Shown here: piece by piece, positions 14,011-24,699 of the stretch | How the letters are laid out: each line of letters begins with the position of its first letter | How positions within the stretch are numbered: the stretch's first letter is position 1 | Assembly: GCA_965153455.1 (NCBI GenBank) | Contig: OZ234495.1 | Location: forward strand, 5,890,001-5,954,000 | Source of the DNA: Sphagnum compactum | Lineage: Eukaryota; Bryophyta; Sphagnopsida; Sphagnales | DNA length: 64,000 nucleotides | Direction: 5' to 3' | The notes under the pieces: model-generated | Told to the model about the DNA's origin: nothing | What the model saw: the letters and a program-made list of their open reading frames with translations, nothing else | Database searches by the model: none | Translations under genes and position numbers: made by a program

Positions 14011-14205
14011 GGCCTATGTAGTGTAAATGCACATTAAAAAAAATCATATTAAAAACAAAGACTCACAACTGAAATAACTGAATTTAACCTAATATGATAA
14101 CCAAAACAATGAAATGAATTAGCTGCTTTGCTTAACCCCTTTGGCCCACTGAAAGGAGGACAGACAACATTTGCCAAAGCATATGGGATAAAAGTGAGGT
14201 GCTAT

Positions 14206-14313
14206 CGAGAACATGTTCAGAAACACATTGGGAACTTGGGGAACATATCGGGAACCTGATGAGAACCCATTGGGGAACTTAAAAGGAACATAGATGAGAA
14301 CACATTGGGACCA
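14206..14313. repeat. short GGGAAC/GAGAAC-based minisatellite
   Basis: About seven loosely spaced copies of GRGAAC followed by CAT/TTG/CTG variants (GAGAACATGTTCAG, GGGAACTTGGG, GGAACATATCG, GGGAACCTGATG, GAGAACCCATTGG and so on). Unit length is irregular, roughly 14-20 bp. Confidence 0.5.
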
Positions 14314-15922
14314 GGGAAAAATGAAAAAAAAATCCTTCCCCCCTCCCCTGCCAAAAACTTTAAAAGGGGAAAAAAGCAAGGCGCCTTGAGCGTTTGCTTG
14401 GGCCAAAAATTATGCTTCCCATTGGCTGCACAAAATTTTCTCTTCCCAAAAGAGTTAGTTCATCACCATTTTTGGCCTGGGCTTATACCCCGTGCAAAGA
14501 ACACCCTACCTATTGATCAACTGACTCTACCTATTGCAGAAGACACTATCGACCTTCCCTACTCTCGAATGTAGCTTACCCATCCTCAAGACTGCAATCG
14601 ACCTTACTTATCTTTGGGTGTACACGAGTGAGAGAGGACAAATAAATCTCGTATCCCTGAATTCCTCTGCTCTGAAAGAAAACAGAAACTGTCAAGTTTG
14701 CGTTTCAAAAACATCACACTATTTCAGTGACATTAGGGCCTACCACTGCTTAGCCTATTTACAACAAGCCAACAGTTTCTCTCAGGACTTGCATTGGTGG
14801 AAAATAATGCGATTGGGCATATGCTTTCTGTGTGTACCCAAAGATGTGTACTTCAGTACTACACTCTGTACTTGCACCTGCGACAAAGCTTGCTGCTAAT
14901 TATGGACTGCAGACTCTCTCAGTCTTCAAAGTTCATTGTTCATGCATGAATCATACCTATTATTACCTACCTACCCATTTGCTTTTCGCCTCTCTTTCTT
15001 TCTTATGAAGTTTTTGTTGTGCCCAATTAGCTTCTAAAAATCAAATGCTACTTAAACACAAATCGAGATTAAATTCAAGCACGCAAAATTACCTTCTTTT
15101 CTAAGTGAAGAACCAAAAGTGCAAGCAAAAAGCTCGATCGAGATTGGATAAGTGGGCTTTTTTTAAAGGAATTTTTTAATGTCGTATCATAATCTAGTAG
15201 TGGTTTTTGGGCCTATTTTGTGATGTAGTAGCCAAAGTGGGGAAGGGTGGGGAGGGGGCAGGGAGACTCAAAACAGGAAAGTTTAGACTACCCATGTTTG
15301 GGTTTTGATGTTTTCTTTGCTTTGAAAAAATGGTGTCAAATTAGAGCTGGAATTAGAGATTAGACAAAAGTTGATCTTTCAGTAATTGAGCTGGGTTTAA
15401 GCTTAGGATGAATTAGGAATGGACTAGGATAGTCGACAGAAGAAGCCTCAAGGTGTGAAATAGAAGGAGAAGAAGCACAAGGTACACTTTTCTCCAGATC
15501 TGACCTCCTCCAGAAAACACTGCAGGGAAACCAAAGAGAAGGGAAACTTGGGAAAGGCACATCTGAGTTTGTTGACACATTATGGGATGATCATCCAACC
15601 TTCCAGGACAGTGGACAAATCCTTAACAGACTTAACGGCTGCAGAAGAACAAGAACAAGAAGCTGAGAATGAGCACAAATGTGCAGCAGAGTAGCTCGGG
15701 GGTTGCGATTCATCTTTGCAGAATAATAGTGGTTTCACTTCACATACAAACATTACATGAGAGAGTGCACAAGATCTCCGGAAGCTGCGCGAGCCACTTC
15801 CGCGAATACTTTGAGCTGAGCTTCTCAAGACGAATAACTTCACACATATGATTTTACACTACGCTGATCTCGTCTCACAAGAGCTTGATCGGCCATTATG
15901 AGTACCTTCATAATTGATTAGA

Positions 15923-16872
15923 TTAAAACCAGCTACTCTTCTTCTCAGGCTGATCCTCCGAGTACTCGTTGGTAGTCTCCTCCTCATCGCCACCGAACCA
16001 GCCGTGCTTCTTTTCCGGGCCTTCCTCAAGCTCCTCCCGATCTTCTTCCGCCTCCTCTTTCTCGTGGTGTCCATAAAGTCCCACTCCTGCTCCTGTGACA
16101 GCGACGCCAGCCGCGACTTCCATCTCCAGCTTGTGCCTAGCGGCGTTCTCAGGGTCTTCCTCCATCTCATGACGCTCATACTGTCACATCCAAAGTAAAA
16201 TAATCTCCTCGTTAGAGTATTAATCCATTCAAATGCATCATAAAATCTATATCCTTGCCTTAGCATGCGCTATAAGACTTTACATACGATGGTCAAAGTC
16301 CAGTGGTAATGTATAGCATTGCTATCGGAAACTCTAGACATAATCTGTCACATTCGTACCGATCTTTAACGTCTGGCCATGTTCAATGAGAACAGCAGGA
16401 GTCAATAGGCCTCGAATAGGGACAGGTTCTTGAACAGAATGGACCAGGACGAAAAATCACAACCGGACAGCAAACTCACCAATGCGTAGCCGCCAGCGGC
16501 CGCAGCAGTAAGGAGACCGCCGACCTCCGTCCGCTTGTACGTCGTCTCTTCATCTCTCGACTGCTCAATAGCATCAAGCCTCTCCTGAGCATCGCTTTCG
16601 TCCGTAGTCTGATCTGCATCTGGACTGTACCCGAAATCTCCTCCTACACCGTCTTCTGCACCGTACGAGTTCGTCTTCCCACCGCCGTAACCAGAGTCGT
16701 CAGAATCACCATAGCTCGGCTTCTCGTAACCCCCAGCTTCATCTCCGTCGTAAGACGATTGCTGCCTGCAGCCACCGTCGACGTTATCACCATAACCGGA
16801 GTCGTCGTACGTCTCGGCAGCCGCCGTCTCGTAGCTGTCTTGGTCATCGCGGCGATATCCCCACTCAGACAT
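15923..16872 (-). CDS. ASR: ASR (ABA/WDS-induced) protein, long form, two exons
   Basis: ASR proteins are small, very hydrophilic, zinc-binding proteins induced by ABA, drying and ripening; they act as chaperone-like protectants and as DNA-binding factors. Exon 1 is 16872-16480 (131 codons) and exon 2 is 16180-15923 (85 codons plus TAA), joined phase 0 through GTGAGT and ...GACAG. The ABA/WDS core is split by the intron: EVGGLLTAAAAGGYAL, then YERHEMEEDPENAARHKLE and the GVGLYGHHEKEEAEED block. The 216-residue product is long for the family. Its first about 110 residues are Gly/Ser/Tyr/Asp-rich with recurrent SGYG/SYG, and it lacks the usual N-terminal His cluster. The tail is duplicated: PEKKHGWF is followed 15 residues later by PEKKSSWF. 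The start is the ATG at 16872, directly before MSEWGYRRDD. A CT-rich tract lies in the leader on the coding strand. Confidence 0.88.
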
Positions 16873-16901
16873 CCTGCACGCCTGTAGTAAAGAGTGCGAA
16901 A

Positions 16902-16919
16902 AAGAGAGAGAGAGAGAGA
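16902..16919 (-). repeat. CT-rich tract in the leader of the ASR gene
   Basis: GA repeat on the plus strand, so CT on the coding strand, followed by an A-run, 30-47 nt before the ASR start codon. Leader CT/GA tracts in plants are often bound by BPC/GAGA-type factors; that function here is inference. Confidence 0.6.
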
Positions 16920-17410
16920 AAAAAAAAACAGAGAAAGATTGCAAGCGAGAGCTGAGAGCTCCAGACGGAACAGCAAGTTTTTCACAGTGCGATGCGACGA
17001 CGGAAGCTTTGCAGAGCGAAGGAGCGAAAGGACAAGAACGAAGGGACGCGAATGGTCGAGAACCCACTATTCTCTGCACGACAGGCGTTTTTAAGTCCGC
17101 GGCTCTTGCTTCGGATTTGGTTCGAGCTTCGGGTTAGCTTCGGGAACGCGGAACAAGCGAGATCCACGCGGTATTCTGCAGTTCTCACGGGGAGAATGGA
17201 TGAAATTCTCGTAGCCGAATGAGATTTTTGTGGAATTGGCCAAAATCGCTTATTACTTAGCCATTTGGGATGGATGAACAGGCACGCCACAAAACTGTCG
17301 GTTCCTCCTCATGTTGTTGTCTTTAAGTAAGTTTCCTTCTCTGGGAAGGTAAAAAAAAGGAGAAAATTCGTTTGGAGAAATTTTCTTTTCTATAGGCCTG
17401 GGTAAACCAG

Positions 17411-17512
17411 GATAAGGTTATATTAGGGTTTACCTTATCTAAGGTTTATATTGGGGTATAACCTTATCTATTATATTAGGGTTTAAGGTTATCAATAATA
17501 GATAAGGTTATA
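17411..17512. repeat. inverted-repeat cluster of GATAAG and TTAGGGTTT motifs upstream of the ASR gene
   Basis: A perfect 17-bp inverted repeat, TATAACCTTATCTATTA (17457-17473) and its complement (17496-17512), encloses a 22-nt loop. A second, looser pair of GATAAGG/CCTTATC lies at 17411-17437. Two TTAGGGTTT (telo-box, AAACCCTAA on the other strand) motifs occur at about 17424 and 17477. It is roughly 0.55-0.65 kb upstream of the ASR start codon. GATAAG is the I-box core, but the repeats may simply be a decayed simple repeat. Confidence 0.5.
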
Positions 17513-18741
17513 GATTTGTGTGTAACTTTATAAAAAAGTTGGGTGGGAGTACAATGAGGTTTATAGGTGGAAATTTTGGAAGAGTAAAAGGGTTAAGATT
17601 TTTATTTATTTTTTATTTATTTTTTTCATGGGTTTTTTTGTTATTATTCTAGAGTTTTGATGGGTATAAGGAGTGGATAATTCAAGTAGATTGAAAGAAT
17701 TATAAGTTGTAAGTGGAGTTTTAAGAAAAGGAGATGACGGGTTAAGAATTTTTTTTTCGAAAGGTCTTTTTTTGGGTGAGGAGGGGAGGATGGAATAATT
17801 CCACCCCCTTTTCAAAAAAGTTTTTGGGGTGGGATTGGGAGAGGTGAATTTGTTTCGGGGATGGGAACTATTTCAAGGGGTTGGTTTTTGGGTGGCATGG
17901 GAGGGAGAACTTTGGTTGTTTCTCAAGGCAGCAAGCAAGGTTGAGTTTTTCTTTGTTTTTTAAGGAATTATTTTTTTGGTGGTGTGGGATGGGGTGGTTG
18001 GAGAAAGGGGGTGGGTATATATATTTTTTTCTTTTTTCTTTCATAATATGGTGACTTAATGAAGATTTATTTTCAAGAAAATATTTTATACAAATCAATA
18101 TCATTTTTTTTGGGCGTGAAAAATTTTCAACACAAAAATCTAATTTTGAAATTGTAACAAAACAAACAAACAATATTTTGTTTAAAACTAAACATTTAAT
18201 ACATCTAACCAAAAAAGGGAAAAAAAAAATTCAATTTTGAATTTTTTTTATGTGATTCATTTTTTATGTACATGATTAAAAAAAGTTGATGTTTAATTAT
18301 ATATATAGTTAAATAATGAAGAAAAATTCAAGGTTCAAATGTAAGCATGAGGTGCGTAATTAAAATTCATAAGATGTCGAAGGTATTGATGTCTTGGTCA
18401 TTATTAGACCATAATTTAGTTGCCAAATCATGGATATGATCTTTTATTGTTAAATTGAAATTTATCATAGTCAAAATTATTAAAACTCGATACAAAGTAA
18501 AAAAAGGTTTCTATAACGTTGTATGTTTACTGTATTTATTTGTTCATAACAGGAACAATGTGCTTGGTTTAAACTTCCACCATTTGTTCATTGTTTTTTT
18601 TTCTTCTTTTGTAAAAGTGTGTTTCTATAAGTGTATGTTTTGTCAAATGTTTATTTTTGCAACTATTAGTTTTGCCAAATGCTATTTCATTTATTTATTG
18701 TCCAATTCATTTGGGTAAGTTTTACTCATTTTTTTTGCACA
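17513..18741. other. AT/GT-skewed intergenic DNA, no gene seen
   Basis: T- and G-rich on the plus strand through about 18040, then AT-rich. No recognised reading frame or element ends. Confidence 0.4.
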
Positions 18742-19134
18742 ATGCCTATTGTTCCAATGAAAGAAGCTAGATTAATTGTTACGATGAATGACTTGGATTT
18801 TGGAATTAGAGATTTTGCATTTGAAACAAAAATGTTCAATCGGTATGGCACCTTTGATCAAATTATAAATAGGAGCATGGAAGATCCAAGCAATGCATAT
18901 TTGCATTGTGATTTGTTGAATAGGGTAGCTTTGACCACAATCATTTTGAGGGCGAAATCGTTTCATATAGAAATACATAAACAACATTTGCACGAAGGCA
19001 TGTTTGTGAAGGTGGAAAATTTTGGCATTAAATCAAAGTCCAAAATAGGTTTTGAAAAAGGTGACACGCATGTTGTCATTACAATTGATAAACAACCATT
19101 GTGTCATCAATTGATGCATTCCAACTCAAGTTAG
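18742..19134 (+). CDS. 130-residue hypothetical ORF, possibly an OB-fold/RPA-like relic
   Basis: ATG at 18742, TAG at the end. The frame is intact in very AT-rich DNA where chance frames are short. The segment FHIEIHKQHLHEGMFVKVEN followed by FGIKSKSKIGFEKGDTHV has the look of the RPA-like OB folds (DUF223 type) carried by plant Helitrons, but this is a pattern impression only. It lies about 2.8 kb upstream of the Helitron Rep relic on the same strand, so it may be the 5' part of that element or of a relative. It could also be a chance frame. Confidence 0.3.
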   Translation: MPIVPMKEARLIVTMNDLDFGIRDFAFETKMFNRYGTFDQIINRSMEDPSNAYLHCDLLNRVALTTIILRAKSFHIEIHKQHLHEGMFVKVENFGIKSKSKIGFEKGDTHVVITIDKQPLCHQLMHSNSS

Positions 19135-20313
19135 TTCCCATGTTTTTCCACATGGATTCCATTCAAAAATTCAAAAGTTTTATTTAAAGTTGGAGGTATG
19201 TTACCATTGTTGTCATCATCATTGGTGTAAGGGGCATATGGGATACAATCGATTGAAAGCATAGTAAATTAATCCGCAAATGTTCTTTGCAACATAAATG
19301 AAAAGTAGCTAAGAAATATGCTTTGATATATTGAATTTTAAAATATTATCTAGTTCAAAAATAAATATGAACATTTTTTTCAACTTTGTTAAAAACTTTA
19401 AATAAAAAATACATGTTTAAAATAGGTTTAAGTATATTCATGGGAATTCAAACAAAGGTCACAGTCTACTTTATAGCCTTTACGTAGATTATAAGTAGAT
19501 GAAACATTACATTTTGAATTAAGGGGGCCCTAAAATGTACTTGTGGTTTTTCATTTTTTTCACATTATAATAAAAATATATCTTGCTTGTAGGGTAAAAG
19601 TAGGTTTGAAATATATATATTTACTAGTCAACTTCAAACTTACTTGGTATTTATATTTATTATACTAAAGTTCTTCAAATTTTATACTCCATTTACCATA
19701 AACCCAATGTAAGCATAAATGTTTTCAAAATGAAAGATAAAAATATGTTCAATCTATTTTTTTATATTTTTGTAAAAGACTATCATATCTTAAAACGTGA
19801 TTTTAAGTGGATGTATATTTTGGTTTAATTTATCATGCTCTCACCCAAAGGTGAAAAAAAAATTGATTATAGATGGAAAAGGTGAATTTGACCAAAACGT
19901 TTTTGTTCTTGGTCACATTTTCAAAACAAAATATGAATATCTTCTTAAGGCATACAATGGAAGCCAATGTGTTATGATCTTAATAAAAAATGTGACAATA
20001 ACATCAAAAGGAGATTGATATTTGAAGGCACAACATTTAACAACATTTAACAAAGCTTGTTGATGAAACTATTTGAGTTTACTTTTTTCAGTTACACAAC
20101 AAATTATCAAGTGCTCAACATGCATTGAAAAAGGTAAATTCCTTTCTTATCCTTCACATAATTCAATGTTCTTTTCAAATTTACACAAGAAACATTAAAC
20201 AAAACCAAATGTTCATCTCATGTAATCAACTATATTAGAAAAAATAATGAAAAATACAAAAATAATGCAACAAAAAACAAATTTCAAAGTTTTCTTTTGA
20301 ACATTAAAAAAAA

Positions 20314-20840
20314 TCGGGTGATTGTTTAATTTTCATTCCCCTAAGGAAAATTGGGTGGCCACCCAATTTTTCTTTTCCTAAATGAACATCAAAATTAAAT
20401 GGCCACCCAATTCTATTTTTTTCAAGCGCACATGAAAATTAAGCTGGCGCCTGATTCTCCTTTATAAAAAAAAATTCAAATTTTTTTTCTTTGCATGGGC
20501 ACTTAAGAGAATCGAGTGGCCCCCCAATTCTCATGTTCTTATAGGAAAAGGAATTTCCTCTCTAGAAAAAAATATATTTAAGCTTTTTCCCCCCTAAACA
20601 ATTAGGAAAATTGGGTGGCTACCTAATTCTCTTCATTTTAAAGGAACATGAAAATAAGGCGACCACTTCATTCTTCTTTGCCCAAACAAATTTCAAGTTT
20701 TTTTTCTTAGCCCAGTTACTTAGGAGAATCGAGTGGCCACCCAATTCTTTTCTTCCTAAAATAACATTGGAATCAAGTGATCGTTCGATTTTCCTCTTCC
20801 TAAAAGAACATGGGAATTCAGCAACCGCCCAATTCTATTC
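20314..20840. repeat. array of about ten imperfect palindromic repeats, core GGGTGGCCACCC
   Basis: A motif close to AATTGGGTGGCCACCCAATT occurs near 20314, 20349, 20394, 20436, 20510, 20607, 20651, 20727, 20771 and 20817. The best copy (20349-20366) is a self-complementary AATTGGGTGGCCACCCAATT-type palindrome. Most copies are followed by TTCTTTTCCTAAA..GAACATGRAAATT, giving a unit of about 42-46 bp; longer gaps of 74-97 bp look like units with a lost core. The two halves of a unit often carry matched changes. No gene overlaps it. Confidence 0.75.
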
Positions 20841-21899
20841 CTTTACATATAGTGTACAGTTCTCAACATTTTAAACCAATTCAATATGTTAATTGTATAT
20901 TTAATTAATGATCCCAAAGTTACCATAGATTTAAACGATTTCCCATCTTTTTCAAGATGAGTGGTGCAATAACTTCCTATTCAATTCTTGCAACTAACTA
21001 TGCATTTTTACTCGAATGAAAGTCTTGATTTTATATTAATGAACATTTTGAAAGATAATTGGGATTCACCATTGGAATATGTTGTTTCATTGTTCAACAC
21101 TTCTTGTAATACAACTATTATTTTTAAAAAATTAGAAATCATATTGAATACTTGCATTTATTTTTTTAAAACAACACAAATGTTCCTATCAATGAAATTT
21201 TGTCTAATTTGTTCACTTCAAGTTTCCTTATTAGAGTTTTAAGAACTCCCAAAATTCAAATGGAGCATTCCCTCTAATTGTTGAGCCTAATGTAACACAA
21301 AAAAAATAAAATTTGATTGGGCATTTTATGACAACAATATTTTTGAATTATTAGAGGTTTGTCCATATTTAACTTATTACACAAAAACATCTTTCATTAA
21401 CATGTTTCCAAATATCAAAAAAATCTAATCACAAATTATTAATCACATGAAATATATACTAAAGATTATAAGAATTTCTTAGAAATGACAAAGTTCAATC
21501 ATCATATGTTTAATGCACTCTAAAAAATTCTAAAAACCAATTCCCACACAACTTATTGCGGAACATGATGTTTAATCAAATAAAATATAATATAATGCTA
21601 ATATAAAGGAAAATATATATAATTCAATATACATTGATATTTATAGTAAACACATCCAAGATGTTCCCATAATTCCATGTTTTAGTTGTGAAAGGTTATG
21701 TTTTCTAAAATAACTTAAATGTTTTTCAAATCAATTATTAAAACAACTTCCCATATACTTTCAAATTCAAATACAACCTAGTCCAACATCGTACATATGT
21801 ACAAGTTGTTTACATAATATTGATGAAAATAAACCACCGTTATATCATATTGAGTAAAATTTTTAGAATCATTCATCAGTCCAAAAACTAACACAATTA

Positions 21900-23990
21900 A
21901 AAAAACATCTCTTTCACCACGTCTTGCTCTTGCTCAAATTTATACATTACAAGGGTATGGGCAATATAAGATGCATGGTAGTGTTATTAATGTCCTTGCA
22001 AATGCTGATCAAACTCAATCAATATTACCACATTTACCACATAGCAATGCAACAATAGGTGTGTTTCTTAATCAACATTTTGAATACAAATTAGCTTATA
22101 TGTCAAGAAACGTTCATCCATATATGGTGATGGTTGTTTTACAAGATTTAATTGAAACACCATTATACAAAAATTTGAATGTCACGTTCATCATCAATGG
22201 ACAAGTTTGTTTACTTTGCATATGAATTCAAAATTTCAAATTCCCGCTTATAATAATGATCATCTAATCATTTTGATTTCAATAATGAAAAAATGCATTA
22301 TACATCAATAGGCTCAATGATACATAATTTTTTAAATGTTCCAAAAATAATGGATCACGAGAATACTATATATTATATTGCCCTAAGTAAAATTTTCATC
22401 TTTTAGGTTTATTTAAATATAAACATTCAGAGGAACTAAATTTTTCAACATCGTTTTACGGGCAACCTCAACAATTTTTTTGAAGGTTTTTCATATCAAC
22501 AAATAGCACAACTTGGGAATTATTCCAATGTCCATAAATTTAAGGATTTTTCAAAAATATTTTTAACCTTTTTTTAAAACTACTAAAGTTTCCATCTAAA
22601 AAGTCATGGGTTTTAGTTAGGTGTGAACATAAAAAGGAAAACTATGTGTTAAAAATATAAAAGCTTATCAAGTATAAGAAACCAAACTTAAGTAATATTT
22701 TCAAATCATACTTAGGTTATTGTGATTTGGAAGGTTTACGTAATTCATTTGATTGTTTTGAAAGGTTACAAAAAAGTTTATTTGCAATGATTTGACAACT
22801 TGGTCCTCTAACGTTCTTTATCACTTTTACATCTACTAAAAGATATGGGGCAAAAACATGGTAAAGTATACAAATAAAGTAAGTGTCTCCATTTTTATCC
22901 TATGTCATGCATATAAATGTAATAAAATAACATTAAAATGGATGAAAGTATGATATAATGCCCTTGGTGCCCTTTATTACATGTAAGATTAAGAACAAAG
23001 CAATTTTAAAAGTGCGCAAAAAGTATCCCCATTTACTGCACGATAAATTTGTGATTTGGAAATTCTTAACACATTTAATTCAATGACACATATTAATATT
23101 AGGTAAGAATATAAAGATAATTGTGTTCTTAAGGTCCCCATAAAATTTATTTTATTTTTTATTTGTTAAAACCTACTTACCACATATTTTATAAAAGTCC
23201 ATAGTGCAAAAAGTAAATGAAAAATAGATTGCAAAATCTACTTGTATTTTTAAAAATCTACTTTCAACCTATTTTTTAAATGTGAAATTTGAAAGTTAAT
23301 ACACAACAGTGAAGAACTATTTTGTCTTTGATCATTTAAGTAAAAAATATTCCACATACAAATGGTTTATGATGGATTTTGTTGTTAGTTTCTTTATACT
23401 TGTCAAGTAAATTGCCAAGGCGATTTAATTGTTTACTTTACCATGTTTTTGCCCTATGGGATCCTTTCAATTAAAGTTTTACACACATGTTTCAACATTA
23501 AATATCCCAAATAAAATAGAAAACCTCTAATCTATTAATATAGCAAAATTGATACAAATCGACCCTATCACATGTGTAAGATATTATGATCATAAAAATG
23601 TCATCTTATTTTCACAAACTTATCACAGAAGATCATTTTCTTCTTGGGTATATTTCTTGATTTTTTTTTGTCATTGAATTTCAAAATCATGGGAACAAAC
23701 ATGATCATGAACTTTTATGGATAAAATATGCACCTATGTTTGGAGTGCATGCAAATGAAGAAATTTAATGGTTTGTAGACATGTATATTTCTTATGATGT
23801 ATCATTAATATCAATTGTTTGTAGATTTCATTATTCACTACCGCCTATGCTTGAAACAAAAATTTAGATGCAAAAATTTAGATGCAAATATAATAATTCA
23901 AAAGTTAGATAATGTTTTTTTTAATGCCCAACAAATGGTCGCTCAACTTATTGCTTACCTTGTGCTTTCTTTACCATTATAATTCATTCA
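21900..23990 (+). pseudogene. Helitron Rep (N-terminal and HUH region) relic
   Basis: Plus-strand reading from about 21921 gives LALAQIYTLQGYGQYKMHGS, VINVLANADQTQSILPHLPH and PYMVMVVLQDLIETPLYKNL, the leader block found before Helitron Rep. From 22431, KHSEELNFSTSFYGQPQQFF, then (22771-22843) QLGPLTFFITFTSTKRYG, the Helitron_like_N signature. After the inserted element the frame resumes as YGILSIKVLHTCFN, and at 23671-23760 reads VIEFQNHG then NKHDHELLWIKYAPMFGVHA, keeping the His-x-His pair of the rolling-circle nuclease. In-frame stops and frameshifts (for example TGA before QLGP) show it is inactive. Intact relatives nick and rejoin DNA during rolling-circle transposition. Confidence 0.75.
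22848..23454. mobile_element. 607-bp TIR element (MITE) nested in the Helitron
   Basis: Perfect 21-bp terminal inverted repeats begin GGGCAAAAACATGGTAAAGT (22848 on) and end with the complement at 23434-23454. TATG flanks both sides (22844-22847 and 23455-23458). Deleting the element plus one TATG joins ...AAAAGATATG to GGATCCTTTC and restores the Helitron Rep reading KRYGILSIKVLH across the junction, independent proof of insertion. No transposase frame inside. A 4-bp TATG duplication does not fit the common MITE classes (TA, TTA, 8 or 9 bp), so I leave the superfamily open; the run of Gs makes 5 bp formally possible. Confidence 0.85.
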
Positions 23991-24699
23991 TCTTGAATAT
24001 TTCAATTCATAAATACTTATCCTTTTGAAGAACATATTTTTGTGTTAAAATCATAAGTCACATGAATTGGAATCGAATTCAACTAATATAATGTCTTCAT
24101 TGATTGTCCTAATCAATATGAATCATTATCATTAACAAAGTTTAATTTTTTATAACATTAAAAAGATAAGACTTCAAAGCATCACAAACCTAAAATTATT
24201 ATGTTTATAAATTATAATAAATATGAAAATATTGAAAACTATTCAAGAGAACAAATTCGATTGTATTCACCATTTTAAAATCAAAAAACTCGAAACTCAA
24301 GGAACTAGTGTAATGTGCCATGATGCATAATGTCAACAACATGATGAAATTTTTAAAATTAAATTTATTTTCACTACCAAATGCCATATCCAAATACAAA
24401 AAAATGGATGATTCAATAGATTCAAATCAAAACCAATACATTCAACTGACATTTGGATTAATAATATAGATAATGAAGTAAATAATTCACGTCCTAACAA
24501 TTCTTGTAACAAACACAATCAATATTGAACATTGTTATTTTTAATCTGACTATGTCATTCAATCCCATAATGGATCAAACCAAAAATCACAATTTTTTGA
24601 AAATGAAAATTTGACAAATTCAACATATTCCATGATGATGAAAAAAATTGAAAATCATAGTTTACTTAAATAAATAAATGAAGAATAATATTAACATTT

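Noticed and set aside
15360-15843. Minus-strand open frames just 3' of the first ASR gene
   Set aside because: They follow the ASR stop codon without a plausible promoter or domain and probably include its 3' UTR.
17411-17512. Interstitial telomeric repeat
   Set aside because: Only two TTAGGGTTT motifs and no tandem TTTAGGG array; the dominant motif is GATAAGG.
20314-20840. Repeat array considered as a CRISPR-like array
   Set aside because: Plant nuclear context, no cas genes, irregular spacing and degenerate, palindromic units that continue into the spacers.
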